In this document: in pieces, positions 47,201 to 53,861 of the stretch | Position numbering within the stretch: the first letter of the stretch is position 1 | Layout: every line of letters begins with the position of its first letter | DNA from: Haliclystus octoradiatus | Taxonomy: Eukaryota; Cnidaria; Staurozoa; Stauromedusae; Haliclystidae | NCBI GenBank assembly: GCA_916610825.1 | Contig: OU744452.1 | Span: forward strand, 2,205,543-2,269,542 | Length of the DNA: 64,000 bases | Reading direction: 5' to 3' | Program-made: the position numbers and the translations under genes | Notes under the pieces: generated by a model | The model's database searches: none | What the model saw: the letters and a program-made list of their open reading frames with translations, nothing else | What the model was told of the DNA's origin: nothing

Positions 47201-47705
47201 GTTCATGATCAATCAAATAGTTTTTGGACTAGAAAAGACATGTTTAACACTCTTCCAGTTCATGAAGTAGTTCCTTAAATTTCGTACTACTGCATGTTTG
47301 CGAACTGCTTCTGAAGTTTCTCAGGGGTAACCGTAGATTTATTTGGTGCAAGCTTTAAACAATAAAAATGTTCTTAAAACAGGGATACAGATATCATGAA
47401 ACTTTATCATAATATTCTTCTTTATAGGTAAAATGTCATGGAGAGATGAAAATGCTGGCACTTGGTTTATATTTGACGTGTGTAACTTTCTTAATGAATA
47501 TGTAGCAAAGTGGCCAGTATCAAAGATATTCCTACTTATGAATGATAATGTATCACAACGTGAAGACAAAGCAACAATTAAAACAAAACAAAATACATAT
47601 GTAGAAGTGGGTGCATGTGTTAACTATCAAATGATTAGCTCTTTGAGACGCAATTGGTACCTTGCAGGCAATGAAACTAAAGGTAGAAAAAAGGAAGCTA
47701 TCTGA
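18818..47705 (+). CDS. LRR-Roc-COR-caspase fusion protein (ROCO family), 1360 aa, 11 exons
   Basis: Exons: 18818-20237, 24973-25161, 30551-30894, 32026-32537, 33317-33530, 34896-35150, 35243-35447, 40068-40127, 40539-40601, 44460-45002, 47428-47705. All introns are GT-AG. Phases match at each junction and the joined length is 4083 nt, with one stop at the end. Domains by residue: unknown N terminus 1-139, LRRs about 140-430, Roc GTPase about 465-650 with intact G1, G3 and G4, COR about 652-978, a Cys-containing segment 979-1046, an acidic linker to 1087, and a caspase 1088-1360 with His1173 and Cys1216. ROCO proteins use Roc-COR as a GTP-dependent dimerisation switch, and caspases activate by proximity. 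A cytosolic receptor that activates its own protease is the natural inference. No DED, CARD or death domain is seen. No expression evidence is available here. Confidence 0.88.
19412..19963 (+). repeat. 138-bp tandem repeat coding paired LRRs, four copies
   Basis: Copies start at 19412, 19550, 19688 and 19826, exactly 138 bp apart, each coding 46 aa (two LRRs). The four are nearly identical in DNA, and differences cluster in codons for variable LRR positions, for example LDLSSNS, LDLSNNS, LYLSVNS. Recent unequal crossing over or gene conversion is the simplest cause. Confidence 0.95.
20326..21039. mobile_element. pogo/Tigger-like MITE, 714 bp
   Basis: Left end TACGTATTTTCCGGTGTGTA and right end TACACCGGAAAATACGGTA are inverted repeats that extend into GTCGAC. 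TA at each end agrees with Tc1/mariner-type TA duplications. The centre has no open frame. A related end design occurs in the element at 33584-34255. Confidence 0.7.
22907..23255. mobile_element. MITE, 349 bp, unknown superfamily
   Basis: The left end GAGCGCCACAAAACTAAAAC and the right end GTTTTAGTTCTGTGGTGCTC are inverted repeats over about 20 bp with two mismatches. The flanks show no clear target duplication. Confidence 0.65.
23301..24730 (-). mobile_element. hAT relic with ZBED-like transposase fragments
   Basis: The left end TAGGGGTGAGACGG looks like a hAT terminus; a right partner is not seen, so the element is truncated. Minus-strand block 23886-23686 has the C-terminal dimerisation motif APSTSVPSKQIFSKAGLIV followed by RASLKP. 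Block 24493-24128 has SYSTAGVVLPTITGLLHQLK and ends in ASFIDPRF. Blocks 24126-23920 and 24620-24390 are weaker. Several frame breaks and stops separate the blocks. Confidence 0.75.
24973..25161 (+). CDS. ROCO-caspase exon 2: Roc GTPase, G1 end to G3
   Basis: The first bases complete the P-loop as GESMAGKTSL (residues 469-478). The exon then covers switch I (CRTEGIDLRKWKV), and G3 reads DCAGQ at residues 519-523, the DxxG motif that contacts the gamma phosphate. It ends at HSFFISQ with donor GTGAGT. The 189-nt length and phase 1 at both ends agree with its neighbours. Confidence 0.9.
25545..26045. repeat. inverted-repeat element, borders uncertain
   Basis: The words caaaacccgggtctttctg and aaaagtccactt on the left return inverted on the right as gaaggtggactttt and gaaacccgggtttt. 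The same words occur near 15170 (aaaagtccacttt), so this is a dispersed family. Confidence 0.45.
26278..28370. mobile_element. long palindromic (foldback) MULE-like element, 2093 bp
   Basis: The ends are CGGTGGGTCTTAACAGC and GCTGTTTAGACCCACCG. Inverted similarity runs from both ends almost to the centre (about 27500-27720), for example gttgcttgcatgctagttta (26417) against its complement at 28175-28195. The flanks are TACTGAATAT (26268-26277) and TACTGATTAT (28371-28380), a 10-bp duplication with one mismatch. Long terminal inverted repeats plus a 9-10 bp duplication suit a Mutator-like element. No transposase is visible. A hAT MITE sits in the left arm. Confidence 0.7.
26450..27200. mobile_element. 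hAT MITE, 751 bp, nested in the palindromic element
   Basis: The ends TAGGGATGCACCG and CGTGCATCCCTA are inverted repeats. They are enclosed by perfect 8-bp duplications ATAGTGTT (26442-26449 and 27201-27208), the hAT signature. The subterminal parts are rich in ttcgg and ccgaa words. There is no coding frame. Confidence 0.88.
29902..30280. repeat. inverted-repeat element (MITE-like)
   Basis: agctctcaacctttttgac with aaaatatagagaga on the left returns inverted as gacaaaatcgagagggttgagagct on the right. Similar words recur at 32840-32900 (tttgacaaaaagagggaga, then gggagccac), which suggests a dispersed family. Confidence 0.55.
30551..30894 (+). CDS. ROCO-caspase exon 3: Roc GTPase, G4 to end
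   Basis: The exon opens with a hydrophobic strand, GCLFLLVLDLYKYEV, and then has the G4 position as PTHLDLC (residues 580-586), the usual ROCO variant of NKxD, which selects guanine. A long charged segment without known motif follows (about 590-650) and ends LGDE with donor GTGAGT. Reading on past the donor meets a stop at 31009-31011 without further similarity, which supports splicing there. Confidence 0.88.
30895..32025 (+). other. intron 3 of the ROCO-caspase gene
   Basis: Most of the intron is an inverted-repeat element (31106-31831). The rest is AT-rich without features; the acceptor is TATGTTTCAG. Confidence 0.75.
31106..31831. mobile_element. MITE with inverted repeats of about 90 bp
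   Basis: The left arm tttttccaggaaatacgtcataatttatcacctttt returns inverted on the right as aaggtgataaattatgacgcatttcctggaaaa. GT-rich words (gtgtgtgcgtgcgtgc) mirror cacatgcacacacac. Borders are approximate. Confidence 0.65.
32026..32537 (+). CDS. ROCO-caspase exon 4: COR domain, N-terminal part
   Basis: The exon reads SSDSIKMIPVSSFGKLDGIS, the last strand of Roc and a G5-like SS. The COR part follows: EIPTVYAELEEY, then a winged-helix-like segment (VKFGMTKEMIISALQYFDTIGS) and FLDPEWFIIVLKKVF, the most recognisable COR motif. COR passes nucleotide state to the dimer interface in ROCO proteins. The donor is AG|GTACTG in phase 2. Confidence 0.88.
32538..33316 (+). other. intron 4 of the ROCO-caspase gene
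   Basis: This intron is AT-rich. A short hairpin near 32873-32897 (gggagccac...gtggctcc) and words shared with the repeat at 29902-30280 are all that stands out. Confidence 0.7.
33317..33530 (+). CDS. ROCO-caspase exon 5: COR domain, middle
   Basis: The exon completes the split Arg codon and reads CIWSDYVANNDDMMYFLIDIL, then FNLVINLG and SLILLVPWFFKPAP, typical of COR (a helix, then a strand ending in a Pro motif). It ends KDKDW with donor GTAAGT in phase 0. Confidence 0.87.
33584..34255. mobile_element. pogo/Tigger-like MITE, 672 bp
   Basis: The left end TACCGTAATCCAGCGCGTAT and the right end TACACGCTGGATTACGGTA are inverted repeats; subterminal copies of gcgacttata occur on both sides. 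TA forms both outer ends. Confidence 0.72.
34318..34475. mobile_element. short MITE, 158 bp
   Basis: AGGAAAAGTTGGGAGACAA on the left and TTGTGTCTCCCAACTTTTCCT on the right are inverted repeats. The inner part (gactgatctataagtcccgctttgatataccgca) recurs inverted at 51385-51442 inside the Helitron, so this is a family. Confidence 0.68.
34896..35150 (+). CDS. ROCO-caspase exon 6: COR domain, C-terminal part
   Basis: The reading VEIAVQFKSIVSPFPVGSFE continues COR-B, followed by strands FLGTGANCKVCC and GKLILRGRCLQEDIDDLW and a helix. The acceptor is GGTTTGCAG. The donor AAG|GTTCAA is weak, but it alone keeps the frame into exon 7. Exon length is 85 codons, phase 0 at both ends. Confidence 0.82.
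35243..35447 (+). CDS. ROCO-caspase exon 7: Cys-containing segment after COR
   Basis: Residues 979-1046 include FFVCLPGLGC and CPSCV, then further Cys residues, so a small metal-bound fold is possible. Several metazoan ROCO proteins have Cys pairs after COR. The acceptor is GATTACTTTAG and the donor is AAAAG|GTAAAA in phase 1. Confidence 0.8.
35652..35817 (-). repeat. 3' LTR of Gypsy C
   Basis: The 166-bp LTR is bounded by TG...CA and adjoins the target duplication AAAAG on the left. Confidence 0.93.
35907..37233 (-). pseudogene. Gypsy C integrase
   Basis: The frame starts in the RNase H end (AFDFNILHRPGTEICHADALSRL). A zinc-binding zone follows (AHSTNQGI...WWPGMARDI...CEQC), where the second His is Asn. 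The core has Asp in HMDFGHV and Asp in LVSDNAQEF, but the catalytic Glu after NGLA is Lys (NGLAKRSVQ). The enzyme would join element DNA to the host; with that change it should be inactive. A one-base frame break near 36270, in a T run, separates the last block (36290-35907), which ends in a Ser/Arg-rich tail. Confidence 0.88.
37239..39657 (-). pseudogene. Gypsy C gag-pol: Gag, protease, reverse transcriptase, RNase H
   Basis: The 751-aa frame from 39657 to 37402 carries Gag and zinc knuckles (CKFCDGTHPPRAC and CGYCNKRGHLEQC, about residues 190-225). Protease has the active site KDTGASCSVL. RT has FFAKIDLQSAYWQV, LQMGMRNS and the catalytic YQDD. RNase H starts TTDASDHCIAGVL. A frame break in an A7 run near 37425 moves into 37490-37239 (YSATEREGLG...TDHKALIQL). 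Another break, in an A run near 37265, moves into the integrase frame. All breaks are one base and in homopolymers, so the copy is very young or the assembly has errors there. Confidence 0.92.
39707..39872 (-). repeat. 5' LTR of Gypsy C
   Basis: This 166-bp LTR differs from the other copy at three positions (about 98% identity), so the insertion is recent. Its right flank is the duplication AAAAG. Confidence 0.93.
40068..40127 (+). CDS. ROCO-caspase exon 8: linker
   Basis: The exon codes 20 residues, LFEQSQSGKELDILLSTSK after a split codon. The acceptor is CTGTTTTTCAG and the donor AAAG|GTATGA. Phase is 1 at both ends, so skipping it would keep the frame. Confidence 0.72.
40539..40601 (+). 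CDS. ROCO-caspase exon 9: acidic linker
   Basis: The exon codes 21 residues rich in Glu and Asp (DRSHEDEEQIPVEK). The acceptor is CTTATGCTTAG and the donor T|GTGAGT. Phase 1 at both ends again allows skipping. It provides the single T that completes Phe1088 with the caspase exon. Confidence 0.75.
40602..44459 (+). other. intron 9 of the ROCO-caspase gene
   Basis: This 3.9-kb intron is strongly AT-rich. A tRNA-like promoter pair lies near 43230-43284. A word of about 21 bp (attttgctttgaatttaaaag) occurs at 41297 and again near 42137. No coding sequence is seen. Confidence 0.72.
43215..43300 (+). repeat. tRNA-like head of a possible SINE
   Basis: An A-box-like TGGCTAATTGG (43230-43240) and a B-box-like AGTTCAATACC (43274-43284) are spaced as in tRNA genes. 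The ends do not pair as an acceptor stem, so it is not a tRNA gene. Confidence 0.35.
44460..45002 (+). CDS. ROCO-caspase exon 10: caspase large subunit (p20)
   Basis: The exon begins YPMTSDPRGLCVIINNVEF, the standard caspase start. The catalytic His lies in CILSHGD (His1173) and the catalytic Cys in FIIQACQGS (Cys1216); the 43-residue spacing equals the family norm. The Arg of the S1 pocket is a candidate in THRNQ, near 1141. After the Cys an Asp-rich linker (IIDNDDTD, then WLVWVAATPG) offers sites for cleavage between the subunits. Caspases cut after Asp and act in cell death and inflammation. The acceptor TTTTTTCTAG is strong; the donor is G|GTATGT. Confidence 0.93.
45003..47427 (+). other. 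intron 10 of the ROCO-caspase gene, between p20 and p10
   Basis: It holds an 81-82 bp satellite (46640-47200) and a short dispersed repeat near 46320-46385 (aaatatgaatacaaacattt, shared with 34484). The rest is AT-rich. Confidence 0.78.
46640..47200. repeat. 81-82 bp satellite with internal TTCATGAA palindromes
   Basis: Copies of aataattag start at 46797, 46878, 46959, 47041 and 47122. Each unit carries ctcatgaacttgttca and atagttcatgaacggg, so GTTCATGAAC-type palindromes recur twice per unit. More diverged copies lie at 46640-46796. Confidence 0.93.
47428..47705 (+). CDS. ROCO-caspase exon 11: caspase small subunit (p10)
   Basis: The exon reads GKMSWRDENAGTWFIFDVCNF, where SWR has the substrate-binding Arg, and continues to KIFLLMNDNVS and a C-terminal strand before TGA at 47703-47705. 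This matches the p10 subunit, which pairs with p20 to form the active site. The acceptor CTTTATAG continues the split Gly codon. A GT just before GRKKEAI could be a donor, so a further exon is possible, but the length already fits a caspase end. Confidence 0.9.
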
Positions 47706-48118
47706 TTAAATCAATTGAAATATTGTTTGTTTTTTTCAATTGGTCATTGAAATATTGAGAATGAAAATTTGGAATGTTTACGTAAAGTGTACAACTAACA
47801 AATATATTGTATCAATCCTACAACATCATTTAGTTCTTTTTAATATATTATTGTAATTAAATGATTTATGTATGTGGAAGTTTACTCTCCACTGTATAAT
47901 ACGGTCAACATATTTTTAAGAAACTAATATCCAGTTGAACACCGAAAGAGTGTATATTCGATTTGTATTTGATTGTGAATCTTACTTAATCTATTAAATC
48001 TAATAAATTCTTAAGTGTCTGCATCCTGTAATTGATTGCCATTAAATGTAAAAATTATGACCAAGTGTAGTCTAGATTATATAAAGATTAGGGTAAAATA
48101 AAATATATACAGTATCTC
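47706..48118 (+). other. 3' flank of the ROCO-caspase gene
   Basis: AT-rich sequence with AATAAA at 48002-48007 as the first clear poly(A) signal. No other feature is seen before the Helitron. Confidence 0.55.
48002..48007 (+). promoter_or_regulatory. candidate poly(A) signal AATAAA of the ROCO-caspase gene
   Basis: The hexamer is 297 nt past the stop codon. In AT-rich DNA such hexamers arise by chance, so support is modest. Confidence 0.4.
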
Positions 48119-49690
48119 TTATTTTAATATTTCTCTATACACAACGTTTCTGGTTTGACCGTTGTCGTTTCTCCTTATCGCAATGGTTAGCTGTTTCGGA
48201 TCACGAACTCGTGATAATGCGACATAGATTTGACCATGGGAGAATACTGGCTCTTCCAACCATACGCCAACAGTTTGTAAAGTTTGCCCCTTGACTTTTG
48301 TTTATAGTAACGGCAAAGGCAGGCCGAACTGGAAACTGTCGACGTTTCCATTGAACTGGGAACTGCGTTGTTTTGTCTGCTTTTGTTGTCATATCAATAC
48401 CTCTCCTCCAATGTGATCACCTGAAAAGGGATAGATAATAATTATGATCATCAGTTATTAGATCTCAAAAAGACGCCATATGAATTCGGCCACTTTCTTT
48501 TCATTGATAGTATAAAAAAAAATATGGCGCAACAAACCTGTTGTTATCTTGTAAGTTAATAGCAGATTTGTAATCTTGCTGAGAATCACTCTACTGCCAT
48601 TGCATAAAGGAATTTGCGGGTCAATGTTACGCAGAATCATAAGTATCATTCCGGGCTGAAAGGATAAAAAGATAATAATTGCATGTTTTATATTACATTA
48701 TTCTAACAAAAATTATGTCAAGCAATCCAATTTAAAATTCAGTCCCCTATTCACCTTTAACAATGAACGATGAGGTGGAAGTCCTACGTTGAGGTGTTAA
48801 TGAATTCAGAAATTCAACTGGGAAGCGTGTTGCATCATCAGGATCCATAGTGCTATCGGCACTACATAAAGAAACTACTTCACCTGGTAACGTTTCAGTT
48901 ATCAAGTCATTAATTTTGTCAGCCATCCTGTTTTTTGGAGCCAAAATTGCTCTGTCTGCTATCCAAGCCACCCATTCAGGGAAAGGCTTGTTAAATATCT
49001 CTAGAATGCTAGGGAATAGCATGGAATTTTTAACAGTAGATCGATTCTGGAATTTGTATCCAATCTGGTGATTTGACAACTGTAATGTCAACATTACCAA
49101 TGTTCAGTAGCCATTTGTCAAATTGCAGCAAGTTGGGTTCAATACCAATTCGCATGTTCTCCTGTAACTCTGTCAGTTGATTATTCTTCCAGAGGATGCT
49201 TTTTTTATAGAAGCATTCGTTATCTGTGACCTACTACCCCTGGGTACAACAGGAAGACATTGGCGAAAATCTCCAGCCAAAATTAACAGCTTTCCTCCAA
49301 ACATTTCCTGAGATTGAAGCAAATCTTTTAACGTTCGATTGAGAGCTTCAAGCTGGAAGCGATGGATCATTGGGGCCTCATCCCACACTATTATAGCAGC
49401 ATTCCTTATTAATACAGCTAATGGTTCGCTCGGACTGATTTTCATGGTGAAATTTTTGTTTGGCTATAGAGATGCTTTGAATCGTGAATGAAATGTTTGA
49501 CCAGTAAGTAATGTGGCAGCGATTCCACTGGAAGCAACAGCAATAGCAGGTTGTTTCTCGTTATTAAATTTGTGAACTTTTGCTAGTATTGTGTTAAGAG
49601 TAAATGTTTTGCCTGTACCTCCTCTAGCATCTATGAACATTGGTGGTATCGAGACTCTTTGAAGGGTGTAAATCGTTTTCTCGTATGCTG
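48119..49690 (-). pseudogene. Helitron Pif1-type helicase, C-terminal two thirds
   Basis: The Walker A motif GGTGKT lies near 49605-49625. Walker B is IVWDEAPM, then LAGDFRQCLPVV (block 49445-49173). Block 49100-48747 has RAILAPKN, LPGEVVSL and RFPVEFLNSLTP. Block 48650-48458 has PLCNGSRVI. The last part has AFAVTINKSQG, then by a frame break QTLQTVGVWLEEPVFSHGQI and YVALSRVRD, typical of the Helitron helicase end. The helicase would unwind DNA during rolling-circle transposition. At least three frame breaks are present. Confidence 0.85.
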
Positions 49691-49781
49691 GTGTTTGAGA
49701 AGCAGTAAGTTAAGTGCAATCCATGAAGCAGAGTATTGCCTTGTCTGATTTTCATTTGAATTGAGTTCTTCTTGAAGTATC

Positions 49782-49790
49782 ACATGTACA
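49782..49790. repeat. 9-bp target duplication of the SINE, left copy
   Basis: ACATGTACA, identical to 50156-50164. Confidence 0.85.
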
Positions 49791-50155
49791 AGGGGTGATT
49801 AGCTCAGTTGGCAGAGCAACCGAACTTCAGATCGTATCATATCTGATCGACTGTGGTTCAATTCCCCCTCAGGTCAACTCAGCCTTGACTTTATCTGAAA
49901 CATCATTTGAGTACCATCCAAGGATGGTGGATGGAATGGTTAGGAAGGAATTGCATTGTGAGTAGCTGCGGCGCATCGTTGCTCATTGGCAATCAAGGCC
50001 TATCTGCCATGAAATCTGTTGAAATTGATCTGCAGTGTCGCGACTGAGATCTAAGGAGCGATTAAAATCATTGCTCTTAGTGAAAAGAGCCATTCTTCTA
50101 GAAATAGAGGAGTGGTACGGGTGCCTTCGGTAGGGCGACACCGTCCACATTTTTT
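49791..50155 (+). mobile_element. tRNA-derived SINE, 365 bp
   Basis: The head has a tRNA-like A box (TTAGCTCAGTTGGCAGAGC) and B box (TGGTTCAATTCC), so RNA polymerase III promoter elements are present. A body of about 270 bp follows, with GTAGCTGCGGCGCATCGTTGC and ACGGGTGCCTTCGGTAGGGC, and the end is a T run. Nine-bp duplications ACATGTACA enclose it. The T-arm does not pair, so it is no tRNA gene. I do not recognise the body as a named central domain. Confidence 0.85.
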
Positions 50156-50164
50156 ACATGTACA
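50156..50164. repeat. 9-bp target duplication of the SINE, right copy
   Basis: ACATGTACA, identical to 49782-49790. Confidence 0.85.
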
Positions 50165-50324
50165 TCAACAGTGCTCCGATCATGAATCAGCTGTCTGACA
50201 TCGCTTCTGTCCATCTCTGATATAGAAGGAAGATCAAAGTCATTGAGTGATTTTCCTTCACTTGCAGTTTGTTTTGTAAATCCAAAAGAAGCAAAACTTT
50301 CAAATTAATATCTGTAGACTGAGG

Positions 50325-51700
50325 TTACTGATATTTAAAGTCATCCCAGCATTCAAAAACATGTGCTTCGTAAAGTTTTAATGGATCATTTGCTTCACAA
50401 AATAGCAATATAGCAGCAAATAGATCCCTGATTTGCTTGGAATGTTGAGAAGTGGCATCTTCTGACAAAACCATATCCCATTCACCATCATCTCGAAGTA
50501 GTCCAAGCTCACGGCAGACACTCTTGACTTGCCCAAGTCTCACTTTTACTTTTACGATTTTGATATGTTGGTAAGTGAGACTTGTGTCCTTTGGCAATTC
50601 TATTGTTTTAGAAAACAAAGAAGCCGCCAACAAAATCTCGTCGATGACGTTGTTTATCTGAGTATTCCAGGGTGTCATACAGTCAACAGGGAACGAATCG
50701 TAAAATATATAAGAGCCTGAAATTTTAAAAGCTGCTAAAATGTTTGACAGAAATGGTGGCTTGAGTCACTTGTTGCATTACATATATATATATTTCAGGG
50801 TATTGGAGCTAATTAAACTGGAAAACTGATTTTATTATTCTAACTTACTGATTCTGGCGAGTCATTGATGTAACGAACGATCCTGTTTACTGCAAACTTT
50901 TTGAGCGCTCGTCGGAGATCGAAATACAGGTTGAAATATGATTCATTGTGGAAATGATAAACATTTCACTTAAAGGTTGCTATGTTCTGAATAAATCTTT
51001 CCCTTGCTCTTGTACACGACGTGGAACTGTTGGATGTTTCGATGGTAGCCCAAAGCATTCACAATGATACAATATTAAACGATCTTAGAGGGTAAAAACA
51101 TTTACAGATAATTTCGCCATCTGTATTCTGAATGATGATGTTGAAATAAGTTTGTAATTTTTGACAAGCATCAGTTAATCGACTTGATTTAATAACCATA
51201 AATTTCCATATAGATTTAATTCATTTTATTTTGGCTTGCATGTTGCATCTTTCATTAATTTACGAAATGTTGGACCCCGTCTTTCCCCGTACATCAAATG
51301 CGTGATAATTTGTCAGAACAATACGATCAAACAGAATGCCGTTGTGCAGAATCCTGCACAACGCTGTACGAAGGGAATAAGTCCCGCTTACCGCTCGTCA
51401 AAGTGCGGTATATCAAAGCGGGACTTATAGATCAGTCAACAGACACTCTTGAAATTGAGATATGAAGTACCGTTGAGTTGTAACAGATCTAAAAGCTTAT
51501 TTTCCCTTTGCAATGGTTGTGATGCAACAATATTCTAGGTAGAATTCATCACCAGTCATGGGATGAATCGTGTGTACTCGACCAATTATAGCACCAAACC
51601 CTCTCTTTCTATGATGCCATTTCCCTTGTCTCCACGTTTTGAATTTTGGAAAATCAACATACTTGATCATAGTTTCTAGACTGCTGCCATTTGCCGATCA
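50325..51700 (-). pseudogene. Helitron region between Rep and helicase
   Basis: Block 50678-50325 has LRDDGEWDMVL and IRDLFAAILLFCEANDPLKLY, the segment before the helicase. Block 51690-51480 has KYVDFPKFKTW, then RKRGFGAIIGRVHTIHPM and GDEFYL, the usual Helitron segment after Rep. Sequence between (50740-51440) is eroded and includes at 51360-51445 a repeat shared with the MITE at 34318-34475. Confidence 0.72.
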
Positions 51701-51862
51701 GAGCCCTTGGTGTCACGTAATGCATAATTAGCATAATCATTATTAATGTATGGTGTGATTTAATATAAACACATGACCAAGGGAAACGCCCTTGTTCTTT
51801 TCAGTTCTAACGCTTGCCTGGTTGTTGTGTATCTTCTTGCTCTGTTGTTGATATAGCTTCAG

Positions 51863-52960
51863 TTATCTATATAGCAACTTATGACACTTGGTAACATATT
51901 TATATAAATATTTTGCTGCCATTGGTGAAACACATGCTTCTACATTGATGTGAGCTTTGTAACGAAGAAGTAAATAAGGATTATAAGGCACTACCCATTG
52001 ATCGTCGATTGCTCTACCCTCATGTTCAACTACGCGAACCCCTTCATTTATCGATCTTCTGCGATAAATTCGGTAAAATGCGTTGTCATCCCATTCCGTA
52101 TCAGATGTTAATGGCTTTGGGAATCCTCTTGCACATTTCCCCATTTCGTCTTTGCATACTGCACTGCAACGATGGATCATTTTGGACAAAACCAGCTCCA
52201 ATAGCCTATTGGCTTGATCCCTTGTTGGTCCTTCTGGCTGCAAATTGGGATCAGGTGGAATTTCAGCAGAAATAATGTTATCAACATCTGAAGCAGTGTG
52301 GAGTCGTTCATCGTCTGTCAAGATAAATAGAGTATGGGGGTGTGGAAGTGCTATTTACTGGAACTCTGTTACTGTGACGTTTCCTGCCCTTCTTCAAAAG
52401 ATTGAGATTTTTGTTACATCGTCCATCATTTGCTTCTGCTTTAAATTAAAAACCGGATCAACTAAATCAGGTCGATCTTCTGATGTCTGGCTTTGAAGTA
52501 GAGAGTTTTGAATCTATGGCCAGTAAGGGTTGCAAGTAAATGTGATGGAAAGGTCAGGCTTGTGAAATTCCCTAGTTATTGCTATGGCATTTTGAAACTG
52601 TTGGTGCATGTTACGGTGACTTCCTGGAATAAAGGGATAGAAAGTATTTAATAAATATTCATGTTGCTAATATGTAATTCCGTACCGGACCTCTTACATT
52701 TATGCATCTCCATAGTTTCTAAATACCTGTAAATGAGGGTGGAAGGATTATTTACTTTCCTGCCCTGACATGTTGTGGGTCATTAGCCTGTTGAACATCT
52801 TCGCAGATTCTCCTATACTTATCTCCACAAAATGACTTTTGATTGAACTTGATATACTGCATCCGCTGATTTTCTACTTTAGCATACTGCACACATACAT
52901 ATTCCTGGAATAGCCGACAACCTCTGAAACATATAAACAGTCCATTAAATAGGAACTAAT
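51863..52960 (-). pseudogene. Helitron Rep nuclease (HUH) with two-Tyr motif
   Basis: Upstream blocks read LFQEYVCVQYAKVENQRMQY, then SPRHMHQQFQNAIAI and LSITFTCNPYW, all standard Rep segments. The metal-binding HUH motif is visible as ALPHPH near 52335-52355. Then come ELVLSKMIHR-type sequence, GKCARGFPKP and NPYLLLRYKAHINVE. The catalytic two-Tyr motif is KYLYKYVTK near 51885-51915. Rep would nick the DNA and stay bound to the 5' end. Several stops break the frame. Confidence 0.85.
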
Positions 52961-53039
52961 ATTTGTGATACAGTTTGGTTTTGTTATACAGAGCACTGAT
53001 CATGTTTGTAAATTACTTGAGAATTGTGGAAGGTACTGA

Positions 53040-53342
53040 TCACATTTGAATTTGAAATGCATAAAATTGTGCAGCTGACATTGATTTTGCCTCACATGCT
53101 TGTTTTCGTTCTAAATGCCATCCATCTTCTCCAGTGGGAAAGAACATTACAAAATGGAGAGGGTCAGCTGATCGATGTGTGTCAATAGCTTCCTTTACAG
53201 GGACTTCTTCACTCCTTAAGGGGGTTCGCGGCAGTAGCCCCATTTTGAATTTATAATTAGTCATTTTTGTAAGAAAAAAACATTTAAAGATGGCAGCTTG
53301 CTTCGTAAAAACAAGGCTGAGACTATTTGACAGGCAGTCCAA
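53040..53342 (-). pseudogene. Helitron N-terminal region
   Basis: A 100-codon frame includes ADPLHFVMFFPTGEDGWH and SAAQFYAFQI, which match the segment before Rep in Helitron proteins. Its first 30 residues may not be genuine coding sequence. Confidence 0.6.
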
Positions 53343-53861
53343 TACGCATGCGCAGAAGTGGATACGTCATACTTCATTGATTCAAGTGATTGATAAATTG
53401 CCTTTCATTTAGCGCTGGGATTTATTTGACAGGCAGTTTCGAAAGAATAATTATTACACTGCCTTCCATTTAGGAAGCGGAACTATTAGACAGGCAGTCT
53501 TGGCTTAGAGTAATAAAATGCATATTTTGTTGATTCTGACTGAAAAATTTCTAGATTGGTTGCCCATCCAGAAAGTTGGACAATTCGAAGGACATTCTAT
53601 TAGATAGTTGGTAAAATATTGTTGCTCTGCAAAATTTTGGCAAAGGAATTATTACTCTTAGATTGCCTGCAATTTAACCAACGGGTGTTTGACAGACATC
53701 ATTTTCAATATTAACTTACATGTTGTTTATAATCATAGGGGTATTATTAAATTGCATGACAGGCAGCCATACATTTTGTTTCAATAATCCTGATCTGTGG
53801 TCATGTCAGAAGATTAGGTAGATTGTCTCTCATTTATAATATAGGACTATTTGACAGGCAT
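53322..53861. repeat. spaced repeat around tatttgacaggcag, six copies
   Basis: Copies lie near 53323, 53421, 53483, 53687, 53755 and 53847, often preceded by tgccttcCATTTAG-like words. Spacing varies between 60 and 200 bp, so it is a degenerate minisatellite or an array of short insertions. Confidence 0.65.

Larger units (their letters stand above)
48119..53342 (-). mobile_element. Helitron, autonomous type, decayed
   Basis: Reading right to left: an N-terminal domain, a Rep (HUH) nuclease, a linker, and a Pif1-type helicase ending at TAA 48119-48121. Many stops, frame breaks and at least two insertions (a SINE at 49791-50155 and a repeat near 51360-51445) are present. I could not fix the TC and CTRR ends or the 3' hairpin. 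Helitrons move by rolling-circle replication. Confidence 0.85.

Noticed and set aside
49791..49880. A tRNA gene
   Set aside because: A and B boxes are good but the T stem and acceptor stem do not pair, and 9-bp duplications enclose a longer 365-bp SINE.
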